Position numbers and translations under genes: made by a program
The notes under the pieces: model-generated
What the model was told of the DNA's origin: nothing
The model's database searches: none
The model's input: only the letters and a program-made list of their open reading frames with translations
Part shown: positions 1 through 6,287 of the stretch, in pieces
Numbering within the stretch: position 1 is the first letter of the stretch
How the letters are laid out: each line of letters begins with the position of its first letter
DNA from: Patescibacteria group bacterium UBA3291
Lineage (GTDB): Bacteria; Patescibacteriota; Gracilibacteria; Absconditabacterales; Absconditicoccaceae
Length of the DNA stretch: 6,741 nucleotides
Reading direction: 5' to 3'
Assembly: GCA_002361595.1 (NCBI GenBank)
Contig: DETJ01000044.1
Location: 1-6,741 of the forward strand

Positions 1-2275
1 TACCTAATACATTAATAGCATATTGTGACAACATTTTTGCCATAGCTACTCTTGTAAGAGGTCAGTACATATCAGCTTTTTCAATAGAATCCATTGTTGT
101 GATTCCATTTTTATAAGCAAATTCATATGCATCTTGGAATTCTTGAGAGAATGTAGCAGGAGCAACTGAATCGTTATTATTTCCATCTACTTTATTTTCT
201 TCTGTCTTTGATTCATCAGTTTTAGTTTCATCAGCCTTAGTTTCTTCAGCTTTTGTATCTTCTGCTTTTTTAGTATCGTCTTTTTTTGTAGTAGTTGTAG
301 AAGAACTTCTTGAAGAACCTCCACCTCATGAATATGAAGCCGGTTTAGATGTAAATGTGGCACTTACTGTTACATTACTAGCAGGCATTGTAAATGTATT
401 ATTAGTTACTGTAACATCAACATCTCAATTTTTAACTGTCCAACTAGTGAAATTATAATTAGTATTTGGAGTTGCTGTAAGAGTTATAGTATCTCATTCT
501 TTTGCTGTAGCTTTATCAGAAGATATAGTTCAATTAGAAACTGAGTTTAAAGTAATTGTATAAGCAGTACTCCAATGAGCTTTTAATTCTGTATTTTCTG
601 TAATTGTCGTATTTTCAAAATCAAAAGCTGTAGTTTCTTCTCATTTAAACCAACCATCAAAAATAAATCATTCTTTAGTTGGATCTGTTGCTGGTTTAGT
701 AGCTTTTCAATTTAATGTAATAATCTGAGCATCAGATAATGAAGTAACTCAATCTTCATCTACAAAAGTAACATTAAATGCCTTAGGAGCATAGAACCAT
801 CAGTCAGTAAGTAATGTATATCATATTATTACTTCTCAATCTTTAATTGCATTATATTTTGTTGGTGTTAAACTAGTATTTACCCATGTTGGAGCTTTAA
901 CTTCATTTTCATTTTTTCCATAAACTAATCATTCAGAAGGATATTTTGTTGACTGAGTAGGGACAAATTCAGTTCATACAGAGAATTTTCATGTTGTAGA
1001 ACTTCTAAATACATCTGTTCTATGATTAATAGTATTATTTATAAATAACAATTTTTCTCATTCAACTTCGATAACCTCAATTCAATCAGTATCTGTTTTA
1101 TCTTTTAATCATTGATACAATTTTGAAAGAGTCTTCTCTGCTTCAGACAATTTTTTATTTAAATATGCTTTTGTCTTCCATAAATCGATTGATGTTCATG
1201 CTTCATTTAAAATAACCTCAAATTTTGTATTGTTATATGGAGCATTAGAACTCATATAAAAACTGGTAAGTGTTCAGATTTCACTGGTAACTTCATAATA
1301 TTCTTCTCAGTCATAAATTGAATAGTATCATTCTGCTGTGTATTTAGTAACATCTTCTGTGAATTTTCATCACATAATTGATACTTCATGATCAGTTTTA
1401 CCTGGAGTATTATATCTAAAACCTCAATTGAATGTTCCTCAATTTATTGTTAATTTTGCAGCATCATTAGGTTCGTCCTTATAACCTAATTCAATCGCAT
1501 ATGTATCGCTAGGGTTAAATGTTCATCAATTTATTGTTGCCGTATTCCAATTGAGAACACATCATTGAGTATTGTTAGTATATGTTCATCAATTTATTGT
1601 CAAAATACCAAAATCATCATTTTTTACTGTTTTTATTCATCAGTCAAAATGTCATCAATTTATTGTTAGTTCTGGGCTTATATTATCTCATTTTTTTGAT
1701 CAATCATAGTATCAATTATGCAACATACTTGAAAAGTGACCTTTATTATACACAGTTACTCATTCATTTATTTTCATTATTCAGTGATTTTCAATAGTAT
1801 AGTATGAATTTCCATTTGAGTTTTCTGGAGTAGATCCAGCTTCCTGAGAACGAGTGAAAGTTCATCAGTTTAAAGTTGCATTTCACTTCGGACTATTATA
1901 TATAGCAGCTTTAGCATGAGTCACATTATCTACTGTTCATTCTCATTCTATTGTTAAAGTTCATTCATTTGTAATTGTATGATTACTTTCATTAGTCAAT
2001 TTTTTTAATCCTAAATTAAGAGTAATTTTTGCATTTTCAGGTATGAAAACATCTTCACTTGTATCTTTAAGTAGAGTAATTGTAGTGACGTTAGTACCTG
2101 CAGCATTAATTGCATCTGCTAATGTAGCATAACACCCATTACCTTCTTCAACGGTAGTACAATTATTAGTTTCACCAATTCTAGCAACAGCACCATCCTC
2201 AGCCATACTAATTCCTCCGAATCATGCTCAGGCTAACACCAAGGCTAAAAGCCCAAATAAAAAGTTTTTCTTCAT
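1..2275 (-). CDS. Secreted multi-domain surface protein with NGG beta-helix repeats, InlB-type repeats and SLH-like module (3' partial)
   Basis: Read with TGA as Gly, this frame is open from an ATG at 2275 through the left edge: 758 residues, C-terminus missing. Residues 1-25 are a classical signal peptide (MKKN, a Leu/Ala/Gly core, likely cleavage after Ser-Met-Ala), so the protein is probably exported. Residues about 100-310 carry recurring T-(I/L)-N-G-G-(T/H)-(F/Y) motifs at G137, G207, G229, G250 and G279, with a variant (SIMGGKF) at G302. The later ones are spaced 21-29 residues apart, suggesting a right-handed beta-helix. Residues about 500-568 resemble an InlB/Flg_new repeat (GFIFDGWFKGE). 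About 571-640 resemble a divergent InlB repeat (NGTISS, FTMPASNVTVSATF). A Gly/Ser/Thr stretch and a Lys/Glu/Asp/Thr linker (about 650-700) lead to an SLH-like segment from about 709 (NGITTMDS, LTRVAMAKML). I count about 48 in-frame TGA codons. The role is unknown; adhesion or cell-envelope attachment is inferred. I chose the 2275 start because it supplies the signal peptide. Confidence 0.88.
1364..1879 (-). repeat. NGG-motif repeats inside the surface protein
   Basis: Six copies of the motif T/S-I/L-N/M-G-G-X-F/Y are encoded, at 1862-1867, 1652-1657, 1586-1591, 1523-1528, 1436-1441 and 1367-1372 (glycine pairs). At DNA level the 18-mer tgttcatcaatttattgt at 1520-1537 recurs exactly at 1583-1600, and with one mismatch at 1433-1450. 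Most of the glycine pairs are two consecutive TGA codons. The spacing fits coils of a parallel beta-helix; that fold is an inference. Confidence 0.75.
2201..2275 (-). other. Signal peptide coding segment of the surface protein
   Basis: The first 25 codons give Met-Lys-Lys-Asn, a hydrophobic core FLFGLLALVLAGAGFGGI, and Ser-Met-Ala before Glu-Asp, a good type I signal peptidase site. There is no lipobox cysteine. Gly16 and Gly18 are both encoded by TGA, so a standard-code annotation would cut this region away and begin at the internal ATG at 2206, losing the export signal. Confidence 0.8.
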
Positions 2276-2282
2276 GCGTATA

Positions 2283-2288
2283 TAATTA
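2283..2288 (-). promoter_or_regulatory. Possible -10 element of the surface-protein gene
   Basis: The minus strand reads TAATTA, then seven bases, then the ATG at 2275. There is no purine-rich ribosome binding site before this ATG. The spacing would put the transcription start at or next to the start codon. The surroundings are very AT-rich, so chance is a real alternative; the similar arrangement before the other two genes raises confidence slightly. Confidence 0.3.
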
Positions 2289-2341
2289 GAAAATAAAAAG
2301 AAGAAAACATAATTATTCAGATTTAGTTTTTCCCTTAATAT

Positions 2342-2370
2342 AAAAAGGCGACTAAACCTGCGTAGTCGCC
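2342..2370 (-). terminator. Leftward intrinsic terminator-like hairpin upstream of the surface-protein gene
   Basis: On the minus strand an 8-bp stem GGCGACTA/TAGTCGCC (2370-2363 with 2354-2347) encloses an 8-base loop and is followed by TTTTT. It could end transcripts coming from the PEP synthase side and isolate the surface-protein gene. Because the same TAGTCGCC arm can also pair with a second upstream copy, it may be an attenuator rather than a plain terminator. Confidence 0.55.
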
Positions 2371-2428
2371 AAACTTAGTACTCTATATTGTCGAAATAAC
2401 AATGAGAGGCAAATCTAGTCGCCTTTTT
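2342..2428. repeat. Perfect 13-bp inverted repeat AAAAAGGCGACTA
   Basis: aaaaaggcgacta at 2342-2354 is the exact reverse complement of tagtcgccttttt at 2416-2428. The arms are 61 bases apart, and a third partial copy (tagtcgcc) lies at 2363-2370. Either outer or inner arms can pair with the 2347-2354 arm, giving mutually exclusive hairpins. Read on the plus strand, the outer hairpin ends in a run of six T, so it could also work as a rightward terminator. Confidence 0.7.
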
Positions 2429-2443
2429 TCGTCATTTCGACAA
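2388..2443. repeat. Perfect 10-bp inverted repeat TTGTCGAAAT, interlocked with the neighbouring repeat
   Basis: ttgtcgaaat at 2388-2397 is the exact reverse complement of atttcgacaa at 2434-2443. Its left arm lies inside, and its right arm outside, the 13-bp inverted repeat at 2342-2428, so the two stems cross in pseudoknot order. The inner arm can alternatively fold on its own (attgt/acaat around 2387-2403). Confidence 0.65.
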
Positions 2444-2699
2444 AATTTGTACATCAAAAACAATATTTTTGTACTAAATTTGGCACTTTGAGAGTAGTAA
2501 TAATTTTTGATATTGCAAGAGATTTTTGGATAAGTTTTCTTCTCTTATTCTATATTTGTGTTTTTTATTATGCAAATCCCCCTGTTCTTTGGATCTACCC
2601 CGCTTAGCGGGGCAAGTTCCCCTTTATCAAGGGGGAACAAAAAATCCCCAGTCACTAAAAATCCCCTCGGCTACGCCGTATCCCCTTTTATAAAGGGGA

Positions 2700-2735
2700 A
2701 CAAAATGAGAAACAAAAACAAAATGAGAAATAAAA
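2700..2735. repeat. Two tandem 18-bp copies, acaaaatgagaaa(c/t)aaaa
   Basis: The units at 2700-2717 and 2718-2735 differ at one base. They separate the last two hairpins of the GC-rich element and look like a slippage duplication of its linker. Confidence 0.7.
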
Positions 2736-2758
2736 ATACCCCTCTTGATAAAGAGGGG
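2729..2758 (-). terminator. Likely intrinsic terminator of the PEP synthase transcript
   Basis: On the minus strand, about 20 bases after the PEP synthase stop codon, an 8-bp stem CCCCTCTT/AAGAGGGG with a 4-base loop is followed by TATTTTTATT. Position, strong GC stem and T-rich tail fit a Rho-independent terminator. It is also the outermost hairpin of the 200-bp repeat element, so the element may have supplied the terminator. Confidence 0.6.
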
Positions 2759-2777
2759 CTAGGGGAGATTTGATATT

Positions 2778-5210
2778 TTATTTCTTACCTTTTTTCTTCA
2801 ACTTTTTTTCGATTTCAGCAACAGCTAATCTAGTCTTAATCATTGTATCTGGATTTAGAGACATTGATTCGATTCCACATTCTACCAAGAATTTAGCGAA
2901 TTCTGGATAATCAGATGGAGCCTGTCCACAGATTCCGATATATTTTTTCTTCTTTGTAGCTACTTCGATGACTTTTTTAATCATCTTTTTGATAGCTTCG
3001 TTATTTTCGTCATAGATATCTGAAACTAATTCTGAATCTCTATCTACTCATAGAATTAATTGAGTAAGGTCATTTGATCCAATACTGAATCCATCAAATA
3101 CTTCCAAGAATTCCTCAGCAAGGATTACATTTGAAGGAATTTCACACATTCACATCACTTTGAGTCCATGCTTTCATTGTTTGAGTCCAAATGAAGCCAT
3201 AGTTTTGATTACTTTTTTAGCTTCATCCACTGTTCTTGGGAATGGAATCATCACATCTAGATTATCTAATCACATTTCTTCTCTAACTTTAAGCACAGCT
3301 TTACATTCTAGACCGAAAGCTTCCTTATAGTTTTCTGAATAGTATCTAGAAGCTCATCTCCATCCAATCATTGGATTATCTTCTTTTGGTTCGAATTGAG
3401 CACCTCCAATAAGGTTAGCATATTCATTAGACTTGAAGTCTGATAATCTAAGAATTACTCTCTTTGGATAGAATGCTGCAGCGATAGTAGCCACTCATTC
3501 AGCTAGTTTATCGATAAAATAATCAGCTTTATTTTTATATCCAACTGTTAAGTCAGAAATCTGTTTTTTAACATTAGCATCTTTTAGTTCATTGAAATGT
3601 AGAAGAGCTAATGGATGCACTTTGATATAAGAATTGATAATAAACTCTTCTCTAGCTAGTCCAACTCCATCATTTGGAATGAAACTTTCTTCAAATGCCT
3701 GTTCAGGAGATCCTACATTCATAGTAATATGAGTTTTTGTTTCAGGTAGTTTTGCGATATTAATCTCATTAATTTTGAAAGGTAGTTTTCCTTTATAAAC
3801 GATACCTGCACTTCCTCCACTACAGTCTACTGTAATATCTTTTCCTTGAGGGATTACTTCAGTTCCGTTATTAGTTCCTACTACACATGGAATTCCTAGT
3901 TCACGAGAAATGATAGCAGCATGACATGTTCTTCCTCATCTATTTGTTACAATTGCTGAAGCGATTTTCATGATTGGTTCCCAGTCAGGATCTGTCATGT
4001 CTGTTACTAAAACTTCTCCTTTTTTAAACTTGTTAATATCTGCTACATCTTTGATTACATTAGCCTTTCCAGCTCCAATTTTTTCACCTACAGATCTTCC
4101 TTGAACGATAACTTCTCATTTTTTCTCTAGTTCATAAGTCTTTAGAACTGACATATCTGTATTTGAGTGAACTGTTTCAGGTCTGGCTTGAACGATGAAA
4201 AGCTCTCCAGTTTTACCATCTTTAGCCCATTCTGTATCCATAGGACAGAATTTTCATTTCTTTTTAGAATAATGGTCTTCGATAATAACTACTTGTTTAG
4301 CAAGATTCAAAACTTCATCATCTGTAAGAGTAAGTTTTTTTCTATCAGCTTCAGGTACTGAAATATTCTTTGTTGGAGAAACTCCAGAATTTGAGTAAAT
4401 CATTTTGATGGCTTTTTCTCCGACTTTCTTAGACAGGATAGCTTTCTTTCCTTTTCTAAGTGATGGTTTGAAAATATACCATTCATCTGGATTTACAGCA
4501 CCTTGTACTACATTCTCTCCTAGTCCATATGCTCCAGTCAAAAGTACAGCATCTTTAAATCCTGATTCTGTATCGATGGAAAACATTACTCCACTACAAG
4601 CTAGGTCACTTCTTACCATCTTCTGTACAGTAATTGAAAGTGCAATAGAAAAATGATCAAAATGTTTATCTTGTCTATAAGAGATAGCTCTGTTTGTAAA
4701 TAATGATGCGAAACATCTTTTACATGCGTCGATAATTGATTCATAACCAAAGATATTTAAATATGTATCTTGCTGTCCAGCGAATGAAGCATCAGGAAGG
4801 TCTTCTGCAGTTGCAGAACTTCTAACAGCAACATCTACATTTTTTCAGTAGATTTTTTCCATTTTTTTATATGATTCAATGATTGCTTTAGTTAAATCTT
4901 CAGGGAATTCGAGAGATTTAATCAAAGATCTCACTCTAGCTCCTCTTTGAGCCAAATTATCCATATCAGAAGTATCCAAATCTGATAGAATTTCTTTAAT
5001 CTTTTTATCAGCCCCTGTTTCTTTCAATAAATAACGATAAGCATAAGCTGTAATAGCAAATCCGTTTGGAATGTTTACTCATTTTGGAACGAGATTTCTA
5101 TACATCTCTCCAAGTGAGGCATTTTTACCTCCTACATAAGGTACATCTTCGATTCCAATTTCATCGAATCGTAGGATAAATTTGTTTTCCTTTCAGTTTG
5201 TTTTTTTCAT
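2778..5210 (-). CDS. ppsA: Phosphoenolpyruvate synthase (pyruvate, water dikinase)
   Basis: With TGA as Gly this is one intact frame of 810 residues, close to the family length of about 800. It converts pyruvate + ATP + water to PEP + AMP + phosphate in the cytoplasm. The N-terminal nucleotide-binding domain shows VGGKNASLGEM (residues 26-36) and AVRSSATAEDLPDASFAGQQ (129-148). The swivelling phosphohistidine domain carries GGRTCHAAIISRELGIP with catalytic His430. The C-terminal PEP/pyruvate barrel has GSNDLTQLILGVDRD (around 711-725) and GICGQAPSD with the catalytic Cys761. Twelve in-frame TGA codons occur, including one of the two glycines before RTCH. The protein ends in a lysine-rich tail. 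The ATG at 5210 is 48 bases after the pyruvate kinase stop; a TATAAT lies just upstream and no Shine-Dalgarno is seen. Reverse operation towards pyruvate is possible but cannot be judged from sequence. Confidence 0.96.
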
Positions 5211-5215
5211 TTTGT

Positions 5216-5221
5216 ATTATA
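5216..5221 (-). promoter_or_regulatory. Possible -10 element (TATAAT) of the PEP synthase gene
   Basis: A perfect TATAAT on the minus strand ends five bases before the ATG at 5210, in the 48-base gap after pyruvate kinase. No convincing -35 hexamer is visible 17 bases upstream. If used, the transcript would begin at or beside the start codon. AT-richness makes a chance match possible. Confidence 0.4.
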
Positions 5222-5258
5222 ATATAAGAATAAAATAAATGATTAAATTAGTCTGAAG

Positions 5259-6266
5259 CTAAATATATTTTTCTGCTTCGTTGATGATTTTATTCATCAC
5301 TTTGATACAAGCGACTGGATGTTTTCACATTGATGTTTCTCATGATAGCATGAGATAGTCAGCTCACTGTGAGACTGCATAGAATATATCAGATACTTCA
5401 GCTCTAGTTGGTAAGTTGTTTGTTATCATGCTTTCAAGCATTTGTGTAGCTACGATAACTTTTTTTCACTTTCTTTTTGTCTTTTGAATTAAATTGATTT
5501 GATGAGAAGGAATAGTTTCTACAGGCACTTCCGCTCACAAATCTCATCTAGCTACCATAATTGCATCAGCACTTCTTATAATTCACGCAATATTATCGAT
5601 TCATTCTTGATTTTCGATTTTTGCGATTACTTTTAGGTGAGCTCATCCATTTTTGTATAAGAATTCTTTTAATTCTTGAATATCTTCTCACTTCCTTGCA
5701 AAACTAAGTGCAACATATGACATATTTTGTTCTATTCCAAATAAGATATCATCTTTATCTTTATCGGTAAGTCATGGCAATCTGATTGGAATTCAAGGTA
5801 AATTTACATGTCTTCTAGATGTAATGGTTGCATCATTTTCTGCGACTCAAATTATATAATTGGTTGCTTTTTTGGTAATTCTGATGTCTAGAAGTCATGA
5901 TTCTATTCTTACTAAACTTCAGATTTCTACATCTTTGATAATGTAAGGATAATCCACATACATAATTTTATCATTTTTTACGAGAGAAGAATCTACTACG
6001 ATTTTGATTTCTTCTCATTTTACATAATCCACAGGATTCTCCAGTTCTCAGGTTCTAATTCCTGGACCTTTAGTATCCAAAAGGAATGCAAATCTATTTC
6101 ATACAGCACGTTCTACTTCTCTTGCAGATTTAATAACTTCTTTCATCCATTCATGTGTAGCATGAGAGCAGTTGAATCTCAAAATTCTGACTCAGTTGTC
6201 ATATAACTGTTTTAGTTTGTCTGCTGACTGGGTTGCCGGTCATACTGTGGCAATAATTCAAGGCAT
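5259..6266 (-). CDS. pyk: Pyruvate kinase, short form lacking the C-terminal domain
   Basis: The frame is intact from ATG 6266 to TAG 5259 when TGA is Gly: 335 residues against about 470 for typical pyruvate kinases. It transfers phosphate from PEP to ADP, giving pyruvate and ATP, in the cytoplasm. The start is typical (IIATVGPAT), followed by RFNCSHATHE with Arg30, Asn32 and Ser34, then LDTKGPGIRTGE opening the B domain. After NLPGIPIRLPGLTDKD the barrel resumes: IAKIENQEGIDN with the catalytic Lys216, VARGDLGAE with metal-site Asp242, then ATQMLESMITN, PTRAEVSD and LSGETSMGKHP. The protein stops at EAEKYI, where the (beta/alpha)8 barrel ends, so the allosteric C domain is absent. An in-frame TAA closes the frame 10 bases upstream of the ATG, supporting this start. 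It lies 21 bases after the phosphorylase gene and 48 before PEP synthase. Confidence 0.95.
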
Positions 6267-6274
6267 TTTGTTTT

Positions 6275-6280
6275 GTTATA
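6275..6280 (-). promoter_or_regulatory. Possible -10 element (TATAAC) of the pyruvate kinase gene
   Basis: TATAAC on the minus strand ends eight bases before the pyruvate kinase ATG, within the 21-base gap to the upstream gene. The bases between it and the ATG are nearly all A, with no Shine-Dalgarno. The spacing again would start a transcript at about the ATG. Any -35 would lie within the upstream coding sequence and is not recognisable. Confidence 0.33.
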
Positions 6281-6287
6281 ATATAAA

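Larger units (their letters stand above)
2573..2772. repeat. 200-bp GC-rich palindromic repeat element (MITE/REP-like)
   Basis: This block is far richer in G and C than its AT-rich surroundings. Its ends form an imperfect terminal inverted repeat: caaatccccct at 2573-2583 against the complement of aggggagatttg at 2761-2772. Inside are five hairpins: CCCCGC/GCGGGG (2598-2612), GTTCCCC/GGGGAAC (2616-2638), CGGC/GCCG (2668-2678), TCCCCTTT/AAAGGGGA (2681-2699) and CCCCTCTT/AAGAGGGG (2739-2758). Two near-identical 18-base direct repeats lie at 2700-2735. CCCCTT...AAGGGG elements of this style are dispersed in many bacterial genomes; I infer a non-autonomous dispersed repeat. No transposase is present. 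Confidence 0.65.
2276..2777. other. Gene-free region between PEP synthase and the surface protein
   Basis: No protein-coding frame is credible here on either strand, even with TGA read as Gly. From right to left it holds a 200-bp GC-rich hairpin element (2573-2772), an AT-rich stretch with nothing recognisable (about 2444-2572), interlocked inverted repeats (2342-2443), a leftward terminator-like hairpin (2342-2370) and the promoter region of the surface-protein gene (2276-2341). The 71-codon rightward frame over 2558-2773 simply reads through the hairpin repeats and is not a gene. Confidence 0.75.

Noticed and set aside
1582..1797. Rightward open frame of 71 codons
   Set aside because: It is antisense to the NGG-repeat region of the surface protein. 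Its Phe/Leu/Ile-rich product reflects the complement of AT-rich coding DNA.
2573..2772. CRISPR array from repeated CCCC/GGGG units
   Set aside because: The units differ in length and sequence, and spacing is irregular with no uniform spacers; each unit is an individual hairpin.
2558..2773. Rightward 71-codon open frame
   Set aside because: It lies wholly over the hairpin-rich repeat element, has low-complexity composition and no ribosome site.
4167..4656. Two rightward open frames of 64 and 83 codons
   Set aside because: Both are antisense to well-conserved PEP synthase coding sequence and show no family features of their own.
2778..5210. PEP synthase appears as several short fragments split by stop codons, like a pseudogene
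   Set aside because: Every internal stop in this frame is TGA, at places where glycine is expected. There is no TAA, TAG or frameshift before the end, and all catalytic motifs are intact.
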